Shown: positions 1 through 10,722 of the stretch, piece after piece
Layout: each line of letters begins with the position of its first letter
Numbering within the stretch: the stretch's first letter is position 1
Origin: Ceratopteris richardii
Lineage: Eukaryota; Streptophyta; Polypodiopsida; Polypodiales; Pteridaceae
Length of the DNA: 64,000 bases
Direction of reading: 5' to 3'
NCBI GenBank assembly: GCA_020310875.1
Contig: CM035433.1
Location: 110,935,306-110,999,305 of the forward strand
Program-made: the position numbers and the translations under genes
The notes under the pieces: generated by a model
Databases searched by the model: none
Told to the model about the DNA's origin: nothing
The model's input: only the letters and a program-made list of their open reading frames with translations

Positions 1-81
1 GCGCAATGAAAGGCAAGATAAAACCAGCAGCTGTAAGATCGGATTTTCAACCCCCTCATCGGAACTGAGGAATCTACTTTC

Positions 82-1302
82 ATATCAAATGCGCCGAACA
101 TTCCCTTGACTAATGCATATAAAATGGTAGATTATCGCTTGTTTCATTAGTCTCTCTCGGGTTTAAGATATGTGATACCAAGGAATTTGGCCATTTCCCT
201 TCGGTAGCTAGCATTTGTTTGCTCACATTTTTGCAATTGTGGGTCTAGGAAGTTGGCCAAATGGGTCGCTCTCTTTGTTTTTTCAATTGTGGGTCTAAGA
301 AGTTGGCCAAATGGGTTGTTATCTGCCTTCTTCTGCAAGGCCACGACTACTTTGAAATGGCCATAGTGAGCATAGAGATTTAAGCTATGTAGTCAATGTT
401 TGAACTTTATCATCTTGTGTTCTCACTTGCTTGCACTATATTGAATCCGCCTTGTGCCGTATGAGTCTCTCCTCGTCAGCCTCGGGTTTGCGCAAGGTAG
501 ATTCAACTTTGTGTAACTTTTGACATGAAAGTCATTTGGAAGAACAATTGTTTTTTTATCAATTTGAAAAGTGAAAGATTTTTGAAGGACAATTTACATG
601 ACAAATTTGACAACAAATTTGAAGGAATAAAATAAGAAAATTGACATATGATCATGTTAAAGTTCACCATGTGGGAGAAAATGTTTTGTCGGGCTAGTAC
701 GAAAGCCTACTTGTACATTTCTTTAGCTGCTTTTGTGAACTAATTTTGCTCAAAGAGAGCGTCACATTTGACCTACTTTTTGAGCTGTTGAACTTGATCA
801 TCCCATGATGAATGGCCATAGTACACAAGTAGATTATGATCTCATAAACCACAAGTAGATTAATGATCTCATAAGCTCACTACCTTAGCACCTAAAAGAT
901 GGTTAAGTTGGAGCTCGAAAGTTCATTGGCTTCTCATCCATAACACTACTACCTCGCGACATGAAGACCCATTACTTAACGACCTTACACTTAATAGCTT
1001 TAGAGGTATACAGTGTTTACCACAATCAAATTTCTTAGGAGAAGCCTTGGGTTCCATTGTAGAGTTCTAGAAATGCTTCAATTCCCTCCAAGTTTTTGCA
1101 CATGTTTGACAGTACCACCATACCACTATCGTAGGGAGTGATGCATGTTACAAGGACGGAACAACATTTCTGTACATTTTCTACATGACAGATCTATTAT
1201 TTTGTTTGTAAAAGATAACGCACATTACAACAGCTCGCCCCAAAGGCAAAACTGGAATTGGACTCCACAGAAGAACCATTGTAATTGACAACGAGAGAAG
1301 TG
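82..1302. repeat. Diverged duplicated block, copy 1
   Basis: This stretch matches 9202-10246 in the same orientation, starting at a shared catatcaaatgcgcc and ending in a shared stretch around gacaacgagagaagtggcc. Both copies carry short internal tandem units built on caattgtgggtctaagaag. Copy 1 has an extra block of roughly 210 bases near 795-1010 and is cut at its right end by copia A2. I see no convincing reading frame. It could be an old transposon leader or duplicated host upstream DNA, since copy 2 lies directly upstream of the candidate host gene. Confidence 0.7.
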
Positions 1303-2300
1303 GCCATCTATTAAATAAATGCATTAAAATCAAAAGACATGTATTACTCTCCCTCATGAGAATAAAGGGTGCCCAATTTACATGTTGACAAATTTTCAGC
1401 CAAAACCATGAACTGTTTGAAGCACATAAATACTTCAAACTTTAATTTTCAATGGATACACTCATGCATGCTTGGAGAGCTCATCAATAACAGTCATGAA
1501 GTAAAGTCAGTTCCCAAATGAAGGTGTTTTTATATGACCATAGACATCACTATGAACGAGTTCCAATTTATGAGTAGCTCAAATTGAACCATGTTTTGGG
1601 AAGGAGGAACACTCATGTCTTTGGAAGGAGGAATACTGCATTTTGCCCAATGTACAGCCTTCACACACATTTTTATAACGTGCCTCAAGTTTGGGTAGAG
1701 AGGACACACATTGGAGATTTCTACAAGGAAAATAAACTAGAAAAATTCAGATCACCAAAACATGCATTCCAAAACTTTGCATCATAGATAGCCTAAGAAT
1801 CTTGAACTGCACATGTTGAATCATTCACATATTTTGCATAGTCTATGAGATTATACATGCCATGACATAAAATTCCAGAAGCAATAATAACCACCATTTG
1901 AGAGGTCATGATCTGTACATCTATCATCATCAAGAAATTTGACAACCAAGCCAATCTTGGATAATGTTGATATTGATAGCAATTTTTTCTTGATTTGTGG
2001 CACATATAAAGCATCTGACAATGTGAAAGAACCACCATCAGCCATAATCACAATGCTTTTACCAACTCCAATTGGAGGATAAGAGGAGTTGTTAGCGCAT
2101 GTGAGAGTGTCCTCTATAGGGATAGGCTCAAGTGAACGAAAGAAACCACATTGCAAGGTAATATGTTTGGTTACCCCACTATCAAGTATCAAACATATGA
2201 ATCTATTACAGAGATACATTGCTCATGAGAGCCCATTCTTCATCCTAAACAAGATAAGCATACTCTATTTTAGGTGTACAGACCCCTGCAATAATCATTC
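1303..2300 (-). pseudogene. copia protease to integrase N-terminus (A2), broken
   Basis: The protease active site appears as LDSGVTKHIT (DSGA changed to DSGV) near 2170-2190, followed by the family-A segment CANNSSY and IGLVVKF. A degraded gag-pre-integrase segment (LWHARFGHLN in A1) lies near 1740-1790. The integrase start around 1470-1560 corresponds to HSDVCGPM...PSFGN in A1, and similarity fades at about 1303. A 24-base direct repeat (gggaaggaggaa...) at 1599-1640 is private to this copy. No functional product is possible. Confidence 0.75.
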
Positions 2301-2439
2301 TAACCTCTTTCTTTTTTGCCTCTTTTGCAGAGCATTTAGGAAAACTCTTTATGGCATGATCATTTCCCTTATAGTATTTGCAAAATTGTTTCCACTTTTC
2401 TATTTTCTTCTCATCTTTCTCGATATCCTTCTTCGATTG

Positions 2440-3228
2440 TGAAGCATTAGAAAAACTTTTCTTACTAGTAGATGAGTTCCATTTACCTTTGCGCTTCTAA
2501 ATTGCTAAGAAAGCTTGACCTACAACACACATAATTGACATGTTCTGCCCAAACTCATATTCTTGCAAAAAAATAAAGAATAACTCTAAATGTTAAGGCA
2601 TTTGGATTTCCTTTCATCGAAGAGTAGAATCAAATAATTGATATATTCTAGAAGACTGTTAAGAACAATCTACATAAGTGAACTATCTAGCAAGACTTCA
2701 TCAGCAAAAATCAATTGTTGCTTCAAATATTTGATCTTTGTCGAAAAATTCTCCATATAATCTCTTTCGCTTATATGTTCATCTCCAACTATTTTTGAAG
2801 GTAAGGAACTTGAGCCTCATTTCTTTCCTAGAATAAATTGTAAGTGCATCCCAAGCATCCTTTGTTGTCATGCAAGAGGGAATATGAGGGATAATGGCAT
2901 GATTGAAGGAAAAAGCTAGCAATGCATGTGCCCGAGCATCTCTACCATCCCAACAAAGTTGCTATGTAGTAGGTGTAGCACGAATTGTAGCACAACCAAG
3001 ATATTGAATATCATAATCTTGAATGCCGTCTTCTTTGTCACCTACAATAACTATATTTGTAGATGTAGTAGGATGTTTTTCAACACCATACAAAATATTC
3101 CACAAGCGCTTTGCCACCAATACATGACACACCATATATGCCCATAATGGGTAATTAGAAACAATCGGACTTATCTTGAACAGCCAAGATATGAAAACAT
3201 CATTGTTTTCAACCATGGCTGGTGACAA
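2440..3228 (-). pseudogene. copia gag (A2), broken
   Basis: The first 88 codons are open (start at 3228, stop TAG at 2962-2964). They carry the family-A gag start with the NYPLWAYM segment, as in A1. The stop is codon 89, exactly as in A1. Beyond it the gag reading continues in pieces down to a lysine/serine-rich tail near 2440-2600. There A2 keeps a Gln codon (TTG CAA GAA) where A1 has TAG, and has its own TAG where A1 has CAG. Gag would form the virus-like particle of the element. This copy cannot make it. Confidence 0.75.
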
Positions 3229-3473
3229 AATACTCTAACTCAGAAAAATGATTCTATTTCAAAATACTGAACAAAAAAACCCTAGCAAGTTTTGCTAAAC
3301 ATGTAGTAGACTTGGAGGTGTTTATATTGGTAAACCAAAACTTATGTATATTTTTGGCATAAAGCGATGAAATTTTCTCCCTAGTCATTGTGATAGTGTG
3401 TTCAGAGACATTTTGAGCTCCTAAGTATGCTTACCAATTTTTATGCAATTTTGAGATTGTAAGCGAAGATATA

Positions 3474-3921
3474 TTAGATGGATGTCAAGAATGCTTTATT
3501 GAATGGATGGATCTTAGAATAGGTATATGTGGTAGAACCCCCTGGGTTTGAAGACTCATAATATCCTAAGTATGTTTCAAGGTTAAAAAGAGAAATATAT
3601 GCACTAGAGCAAGCTCCAAGAGCTTGGAATCACAGACTAGTGACCTACCTTTAAGACCAAGGATTCATAGTGAGCAAAGCAGATCCTTCCTAATTTATCA
3701 AAAGAGATCTAGGAGAATATATATACCCCAATATATGTGTAAATGGTATCATTGTAACTAGTAATGATGCACAAGGTATTAGGAAAATCAAGCATCAAAT
3801 GAAGGAAGAATTCGAGATAAGTGATTTGTGGTAGCTAAAATACTTCCTTGTATTGGATGTCATATATATAGAGCAAGGTGTGTATCTCACTAAAAGAAAG
3901 CACATCAAAGACATGCTCACA
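3474..3921 (+). pseudogene. copia reverse transcriptase fragment (element P)
   Basis: Plus-strand translation gives DVKNALLNG, VEPPGFEDS, EQAPRAWNHRL and EEFEISDL, the usual order of a copia RT fingers-palm region. The Gln before MDVKN is a TAG stop and several other stops follow. The catalytic YVDD is degraded (around the CVNGIIVTSND segment). The fragment stops exactly at the LTR boundary of A3 (3922). The RNase H of what looks like the same element resumes at 4986. Confidence 0.8.
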
Positions 3922-4154
3922 TGTTGGAGTTTGAGGTCTATGGAAGCATGCCAACAGCACAAAGAAGGAGAAGAAGCTTAGAACACAACAAACAATACTA
4001 AATACATTACCAAGTGAATGTCCAAAGATAAGTAACCCATTAGTGTTATAGGTGTATATACAAGTCGAGGGGGAAAAACCTCCTGAACATGGATAAAAGT
4101 GCCCCGATGGTCCTAAGTGTGTTCACACACATCACTATCAAAAATATATCAACA
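3922..4154 (-). repeat. LTR of family-A copia (A3, 3' LTR)
   Basis: This 233-base block begins tgttggag and ends atatcaaca. It is the reverse complement of the 229-base LTRs at 16553-16781 and 21479-21707, including the segment for the shared tgtgtgtgaac end. The adjoining aatcccc at 4155 is the reverse of the family-A polypurine tract, so this is the 3' LTR of a minus-strand element. Confidence 0.88.
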
Positions 4155-4985
4155 AATCCCCTTTGAGAGTGATGCAGTGAACAAGGAGCTGATAGTCATG
4201 TATAAGGAAGTGCCAAGACATGTGGAAAGAGATCAATCTACAAAAGGAAGTAAGCCCAAAGCTTTGCAGAAAGCTTCATTTCTCCTGAGGTAGAGCCTTC
4301 GTGAGAAGATCTGCAATGTTATCTTGTTTGGGCACATATGCCAAACTTATCTCTCCAGCGGAAAACCTATCCCTCACATAATGATAATGCATATCAATGT
4401 GCTTTGTGCGAGCATGGAAGAGATGGTTCCTCGCAACTACCAATGTGCTCTAATTGTCAATGAAGATGATGGTGGCAAAAGACTAACCAACTCCCAAATC
4501 AGCCAAAAGACATCTAAGCCACACACACTCAAGAGTTGTTGTGAAAGCTACCCCTATACTCAACCGCACAACTAGAAGTAGCCATAGTAGGTTGCTTCTT
4601 GCTCAACCAAGATATGCATGAGCTAACAAGCATGAAGCAAAAACCACTAGTGGACACATGAGTGCCAAAGCAACCAACCCGGTAAGAGTAAAAAAAAAGC
4701 ATGTAGATCTGGCACTACTGATCCCCCCTTGGGATAAAACAATCCAACTACTCAGGTGCCACTCAAGTAGCAAAAGATGCGCTTAATCGCCTACCAATGC
4801 TTGACACCTAGGCAATTCAATAGCCTGCTAATAGATAACAACATCAAATGCATCTCTAGCATCATGAAAGCTCAACCATAGACCTATCTTTCCATAGGAG
4901 TGGTAATAGGTTTACAATCTTCAAGCCCAAAATATTGCAATAATGTGCCATACTAAGAAATCATTTTTTAGATATTCCTTTAATT
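4155..4985 (-). pseudogene. copia RNase H and RT C-terminus (A3), broken
   Basis: Minus-strand translation matches the C-terminal third of A1: the tail before the polypurine tract, the HARTKHIEVHYHY-type segment, the Cys-rich RNase H motifs, and further up GLEDCKPI from the RT-connection region near 4880-4930. A block of RNase H and connection sequence is deleted around 4720-4810. The element is 5'-truncated at about 4985, where plus-strand copia P resumes. The copy is dead. Confidence 0.82.
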
Positions 4986-5380
4986 TAGGATCTACGATTT
5001 CTCTTGGACCACTAAGAAGCAACCCACTGCATCATTATCTTCTATTGAAGTTTAGTACAAAGCAACGTGTGTTATAGCATTTGAAGTAGTATGGTTGAGG
5101 AGGATCCTATGGCACATAGGAATACAAAGATATGAGGCTACATGGTTGTAGTGTGACAACCAAACTTGCATGGCCATCGCCAAGGATCCTATTTTCCATG
5201 CATGTACCAAGCACATAGAAATCTAGTACCACTATGTGCGTGAGTTGATCAAGGACAGGGTAGTGGAGATAAGCTATTGTCCAACTGAACAAAATGGAGC
5301 AGACATGTTCACCAAGACTTTTGGGAGAGAGAAACTTTATCGCCACTTTCTAGAGCTTCGCATCGAACCAAGGAGGTAGT
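4986..5380 (+). pseudogene. copia RNase H fragment (element P)
   Basis: Plus-strand frames give a KKQPTASLSS-like segment, then WLRRILWHIG, CDNQTCMAIAKDP, HACTKHIEI and FTKTFGREKLYRHF. This is the standard C-terminus of a copia polyprotein. Frames shift near 5060 and stops are present. About 0.5 kb expected between the RT at 3921 and this point is missing, so the arrival of A3 was accompanied or followed by a deletion. Confidence 0.8.
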
Positions 5381-5387
5381 TCACCAT

Positions 5388-6130
5388 GGGGTGGAGATTA
5401 AAGGAGTTTTTAGATACACTCAATACTCCACCCTTAAGTGACCAGAAATGATGCATGGTCCTCTAAGTTCTAAGGCTCCCATTATGAGAAAAAGCCATTG
5501 TGAGAGCTCAACATTTGTGGAACCCTAACTTTCAAGTTTGATGAGGTCTATGTGTAACCATTGATGGTAATAGATGATCTTTGTGAGCGTAGCCATTAAG
5601 TTAGGTAGGGCTCAAAATTTTGGGCCATTCGATTGCCATTGAAGGTGAAAATAAAGGCCTTCTAGTGCTATGGGATTTTCCCATATAACATTAATGCAAG
5701 GACTGCATAGGGGGGCTTGCTCCCTTCTGTGGGGTCCGAGGGGCTATCCCCCCCCCCATAGGGCCAAAACGATAGGACTTTTGATCATGGAGATATTTTT
5801 GGATTGTATATTTTGCTAGCTTTTTTGTATGATCTCCTAACTACATTTACCTATAACGACTCCCCTTGTAAAAGCTATATAAGCATGGCCCATGTGTAGC
5901 TTTATAGATCATTGTGCACTAGTCCGCGCTTCATCTAGAGTCTATCTAGATCCCCATCTAAGCTCCACATTGAGAGCGCACGGGTGGACAACAAAATCTT
6001 TGTAACTGTATTACTATTAGAAAATTAAATAATTTGAGTTCTGTATTTCTCAGTCTGTGTCTATCATTGTCTACAATTTTTCTCAACTCTATCTACTAGT
6101 CTATTCATGCTACTATTTCTTATAGGTAAT
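5388..6130 (+). repeat. Probable 3' LTR of copia P with polypurine tract and TATA box
   Basis: A purine run (ggggtggaga, 5388-5397) follows the end of the RNase H frame, as expected for a polypurine tract. The following ~0.7 kb carries a good TATA box (gctatataagc, 5874-5884) and no coding signal, consistent with an LTR. A C-run at 5749-5757 lies inside. The exact LTR ends are uncertain: no clear TG at the start, and no partner LTR was found. Confidence 0.5.
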
Positions 6131-6136
6131 ACAAGA

Positions 6137-6300
6137 TCTTTGTCATCATAGCCATTAGGTTAGGTAGAGCATAAACTTCTAAACCATTGGGTTTCCACTC
6201 AAGGTGAAAATAGATATATTATGGCATCACACAATTTCCCCATAGGACCCCCTCGGCCTGTAAGGTCTAAATGATACGAATTCTAGTCATCAGGATATTG
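6137..6300 (+). repeat. Partial second copy of the P LTR
   Basis: The block tagccattaggttaggtag and the following ~160 bases match 5578-5800 (tagccattaagttaggtag...), including the ccaattgaaggtgaaaata-like part and the cataggaccc segment. It is a diverged partial direct repeat of the LTR, from an adjacent insertion or a local duplication. Confidence 0.6.
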
Positions 6301-6486
6301 TAGAAGATTATATCCGTCGAGTTATTTTACCTCTACTCACAATATTTATTGTGATAAAGTAAGATTATGACATGAGTGTTTGCATGGTTCAAATAGATCT
6401 GAAATCGGACATTGTTAGGGCATTCTTGTGTAGGGCCAAACTCTCAAGGTTAGACTTAAGAATAGGTTAATGTGCTCTCTAGGACA

Positions 6487-6600
6487 AGCAAGTAGATGGG
6501 CCTAGTGGTTAAGTCATATGCATGGGAAGAAGGAGGTCTTGGATCCAATTCATATGAGATTCATATGGGAGAATATTTTGCCCCAAGAGCTCTAGAGGCT
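6487..6600 (+). mobile_element. tRNA-derived SINE-like sequence
   Basis: A polymerase III A-box-like stretch (tgggcctagtggttaag, 6498-6514) is followed about 35 bases on by a weak B-box-like ggatccaattc. The intervening gggaagaaggaggtctt is close to the same segment of the SINE candidate at 11815-11974. No poly(A) tail or target duplication is clear. The rest of 6301-6700 shows nothing I recognise. Confidence 0.4.
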
Positions 6601-6718
6601 TCTAAAAGCATCCACTTGAGTTAACTCTAGTTAACTAGAACACTTAGCACACATGTATTATATGTTGGACATTTTTGGGAGAACAGTCACATGGTGGTCT
6701 ACCTCTCAAATTGAAGTT

Positions 6719-6797
6719 CCGCTATAGTATAAAACTCCTATAGTTTGGCGCCTCCTCCCGAATTACCGCCATACTATAAGCTTCCTCTAGTTTAGCG
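6719..6797. repeat. Two 32-bp imperfect repeats with self-complementarity
   Basis: Units at 6719-6750 and 6766-6797 are separated by 15 bases. Both start ccgc, contain a tata core and end with tagtttggcg or tagtttagcg. Each unit also resembles the reverse complement of the other (cgcc-a-actata), so the pair could fold as a hairpin. Its origin is unknown. Confidence 0.55.
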
Positions 6798-6847
6798 TCT
6801 CACGCAAATCACAGACTTTGAACCATGAAGAGTGCTCTAACCATGAA

Positions 6848-8592
6848 GAGTGCTGATGATAATTCTGCTAGCAATTCCTTAAATGTCTTGAGATGTTTTG
6901 TTTAGCCAGTGGATCAGTGATTAATCATAAGAAAACGGGTTTTTTTGCTTCTAATAATCATATTCCTTCTTGTGTTGAGATGGCAGGTTGCGACATCATC
7001 AAGAAAGGGATAATTTTCAGGTTGTTGGGTATTCCCATGGGCTTTGGCATCACTAATGAACAAAGATGGAATTGGATGCTTGATAAATTTAGAGCTAAAA
7101 TTTATAAGTGGAGTGATGTGCAGCACAGTATTTCTCATAGATCTTTTGTGTTGAAGCATTATATCCTCCCCTCCCTCACCTACTTTCTGTCCTGCTGGCA
7201 ACCTAATAAAAAGCAGATGGGCCAGGCCATCTCTTTGGCTAGAAGATTTTTGTGGGGTGGTTCTAAAATCCCCAAAGTTGCCTGGAATATTTGTTGTATG
7301 AAAAATCTGAAGGGGGTCTTGGTCTCATTTGTCCTTCTAGGATGGCAATTTAAATGGCTGCCAAATGGATTTTTAGATCCCTCTCCTCAAATGATTTTTG
7401 GGCTTGTTTGATTAAAAGAAATATCAACAGGTTCAATGTGAAGCATAATAAAAGCTGGATTAACTGCTCTCTGTGGGATGTGATTACTTCTCCTGTAGAT
7501 TTTGTGCCAAAAGGCAGCCAGCTTATATGCAATTTTTGGAAAGCCTGGATGATTGTTAAGTCTAAGTATAAACTTCCTATATGGTTTGCTCATAATTCTT
7601 CTTTTTTAGTGCAGGACTCCCTTTGGTTTGGCTGGTCTAACTCTGGTTCCCTTTTGGCCCTCCCTATCAGATGGAATAAATGTAGAAAGAAGGGTTATGG
7701 GCACTGGAAGGATTTGTTGAGAGCAGGTGAAGTGACTGATGATTATGCTATTCTTAATACTCAAGGTCTTTCTTCTCAATGTAAACAGATTCTTTTGAGC
7801 AAGAAGGAGTTCCTAATGGTGAAGATGGAGTCCAACATGTGAAGGAAGCAGATTTCCCTTCAGGATGTTGCCTGGGATATGTTAAATTCCTTCAAAAGGA
7901 ATGGCAGTAGTATAAAAGAGATCACTGGAAAGCTGAACAAGAAGTGGGGATTGCAATGGTCCCACCTGCAGTGGAAATACAGGTTCCAGTGCTCCTGGGC
8001 CTTCCCTCTCTCTAACAAGTAATCTTGTCAGAACTGGCTCATTCTCCACCAAGGCATTTGGACTAGCAGTCATGCTAGGAAGTATAAGATTGATGCTGGA
8101 CTGTGCAAACTCTGTGGTAAAGAAGAGGATTTGGAACACCTTTTCATCAAGTGTAAATTTGCTTTCAGATTCTGGATTGCATGGACATACTCCTGTGGCA
8201 GATCATCAGGAATCACATTATGTGGCATATTTGGAAGAATAGAAATAGTGCCATCTTTAATAAAAAGGGAAAGGATCACTTTTTCTCCTGTATGCTCGGC
8301 ATGAGGAAAATTCTCAGCCTCTGTAATTCCTATTATAATGACGACCAATCGGATATTAAGAGCCCCTTTGTAATATTAAAAAATAACCACTTCAATGTGT
8401 GGAAAGCTAAGCTCCTTCGAATGTATTCTAAGCCTAGAGAAGACATGATCACTTTTCTTGGTGATTATGTTGACTCCATCTTAGTGTGAGACATCCTGTT
8501 GGATGTTGTAGGCTCTATTATGGGTCTACCTTGAGTTGTATTTTTTGGCTAGCATCAATTTTATACTTCCTGTTTATTTCAAAAAAAAAAAA
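6848..8592 (+). mobile_element. 5'-truncated LINE with poly(A) tail
   Basis: A non-LTR retrotransposon C-terminal half ends in A12 (8581-8592). The sequence aaccatgaa occurs at 6839-6847 and again at 8591-8599, just after the tail, and could be the target-site duplication. A 18-base tandem copy of the same flank (6821-6838) complicates this. The RT palm with its catalytic Asp pair is absent, so the element was dead on arrival by 5' truncation. It differs clearly from the LINE family at 38.8-43.5 kb. Confidence 0.8.
6868..8489 (+). pseudogene. LINE ORF2 C-terminus (RT thumb and zf-RVT)
   Basis: The start (FCLASGSVINHKKT, LLGIPMGFG, KIYKWSDV, VLKHYILPSLTYF, RRFLWGG) is the region after the RT catalytic palm of plant LINEs. 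A one-base shift near 7310 in a G run moves the frame (GGLGLI continues in another frame). Further on, a zf-RVT-type segment is visible: WSHLQWKY, the HQGIWTSSHARK region, and Cys/His residues in CKLCGKEEDLEHLFIKC (8110-8160). The frame closes at 8487-8489. The element is broken by the shift and at least two stops. Confidence 0.8.
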
Positions 8593-9201
8593 CCATGAAA
8601 CACGCAGTTTGTGCTTGTAAAGAAAGCAGCAGATTCTTTTGTTCTGCTATATTTGATAAGCGTATCTGCTTTTCCAAGTGTTTTTTCGAAAAAGGAACAC
8701 TCTATTGCAGATGGGTCTTGAACGTGCAAGAGTAGGGTCGAGAAAGAGCCACGCTATCTGAGTGGCGTCTTATCAGCAGCTCGAAGATGAGACCTCCATC
8801 GGACTTGAGGAGCTATCCTTGCGAAACACTAGGTAGGCCAGCGCCTGTTGACGGACTCATAATACTCTCCACCAGTTTAGACCGGAAGAAAACGCAAGTG
8901 CCATGGCGGTAGAGCTGAGCTTTGATCTTGTACCACACCTTTAAACGGTCTCTCGGTAGCCAAGGCACAACACTTGCATCATATCAATGAATGGGCTGAA
9001 GCAATTCCTGTAGAATACCCAAACAAAGGGATACCTCATGGCATTATTTCATTCTAATTATGATCCTCACATTGGATGAGCTTTCCAAGTGAAGGTACAA
9101 AAGATGAAGCGCGAGTGGACAAAGAGGCCTCTACTTTCAGGCTAGATATTTATCATTATTTTGCATAGAAAAAGCTTCTATCTCAAGCATCCATGATGTG
9201 C
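8593..9201. other. No recognisable feature
   Basis: This stretch lies between the LINE tail and the duplicated block. It is somewhat richer in GC than its surroundings and has no long frame. I see no transposon hallmark in it. Confidence 0.5.
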
Positions 9202-10246
9202 ATATCAAATGCGCCAAACATTTCCTTGACTAATGCATATAAAATGGTGGATGAAGCCTTGTTTCATTACTCTCTCGGGTTGTGAAACCAAGGAAGTGAT
9301 GTTTGTTATCCAACAAGAATATGCGCACATTTTTTCAATAATGGACCTAAGAAGTTGGCCATTTCCCTTTGGTAGCTAGCATTTGTTTGCTCACAGTTTT
9401 TCAATTGTGGGTCTAGGAAGTTGGCGAAATGAGTTGCTCTCTTTTTCAATTGTGGGTCTAAGAAGCTGACCAAATGGGTTGTTCTTTGCATTCTTATGGA
9501 GGGCCACCATTACTTTGAAATGGCCATAGTGAGCATAGAGATTCAAGTTATGTAGTCAATGTTTGAACTTGATCATCTTGTGTTCTCACTTGTCTGAAGC
9601 CGCCTTGTGCCGTATGAGTCTCTCCTCGTCAGCCTCGGCTTTGTGCAAGGTAGATTCAACTTTGTGTAGCTTTTGACATGAAAGTCATTTGGAAGAACAC
9701 TTGTTTTTTATCAATCTGAAAAGTGAACGACCCTTGAAGGACAATTTACGTGACAAATTTGACAACAAATTTCAAGGAATAAAATAAGAAATTGACACAT
9801 GATCATGTTAAAGTTCCCCATGTGGGAGAAAATGTTTTGTCGGGCTAGTACGAGAGTCTACTTGTGCATTTCTTTACCTGCTTTTGTGAACCATTTTTGC
9901 TCAAAGAGAGTTTTAACATTTGACCTACTTTTTCAGCTGTTGAACTTGATCAAATTTTTACCACAATCAAATTTCTTAGGAGAAGCCTTGGGTTCCATTG
10001 TAGAGTTCTACAAATGCTTCAATTCCCTCCAAGTTTTTGTACATGTTTGACAGTACCACCATACCAGTGTCGTAGGGAGTGATGCATGTTACAAGGACGG
10101 AGCAACATTTCTGTACATTTTCTAGACTGACGGATCTAATATTTTGCTCGTGAAAGATGACGCATATTACAGCAGCTCGCGCTAAAGGCAAAACTGGAAT
10201 TGGACTCCACAGAAGAACCACTGTAATTGACAGCGAGAGAGGCGGC
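9202..10246. repeat. Diverged duplicated block, copy 2
   Basis: This is the homologue of 82-1302. It contains the gtgggtctaagaagttgg-type internal tandem units near 9340-9480. It lacks the ~210-base block of copy 1: the two copies run together again at accacaatcaaatttcttagg. It continues without a break into the region upstream of the candidate host gene. Confidence 0.7.
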
Positions 10247-10365
10247 CAACTTGAACACTGAAGTCTGACATGGGACTCTACATTATCCCATCAATGGCCA
10301 GACTGTAGTCCTTGAAAAGCGGCGTTCAGCTTCCAGCTCCTTCCGCCTTGTTGATCGGATCATCG

Positions 10366-10399
<34 letters not shown>

Positions 10400-10412
10400 C
10401 GCACACACACAG
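10366..10412. repeat. Compound microsatellite (GT)n(GA)n(CA)n
   Basis: A GT tract (10366-10381), GA tract (10382-10399) and CA tract (10402-10411) are joined. Two more GA tracts follow at 10562-10575 and 10656-10667. GA-rich leaders are common upstream of plant genes, and these lie 55-360 bases before the ATG at 10723. Confidence 0.9.
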
Positions 10413-10722
10413 AATCTTAAACTGGTTGATTCGTTTCTGTAGGCAAGAACAAAAGCATAAAAGTTGAAGAGTAGGTCCACGAGAGTTAATCTAATGGGTG
10501 GACTGTGAGTTTCTACGCGTCTGATAGAAAGTCGAATTCAAAGCACAAGTCCAATTGCAGACAGAGAGAGAGAGTATTAATAGATCGTTGGATACGCATC
10601 TGAATTCTGTGTGAGGCAGTCGATGCTCGAATCTCACACACACACAGCGCACAAAGAGAGAGAGAGACTCGACAGCGGAAAGCCGCCTGCTCCGCATCCT
10701 CGACGGAATCGCTGCATCAGAC

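Larger units (their letters stand above)
1303..3455 (-). mobile_element. Ty1/copia remnant A2 (family A), 5' half
   Basis: On the minus strand this reads leader, gag, protease, gag-pre-integrase and the start of integrase. Each part aligns with the better preserved family-A element at 16553-21707. The leader (3229-3455) also aligns with the A1 leader, for example the shared cactatcacaa stretch. The 5' LTR is missing: at about 3470 plus-strand copia P begins. The 3' half (rest of integrase, RT, RNase H, LTR) is missing at 1303, where the duplicated block begins. Many stops and indels make it a dead, older copy than A1. Confidence 0.85.

Noticed and set aside
4324-4575. 83-codon plus-strand frame
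   Set aside because: It is the antisense shadow of the A3 RNase H. The same shadow exists opposite A1 at 21015-21254.
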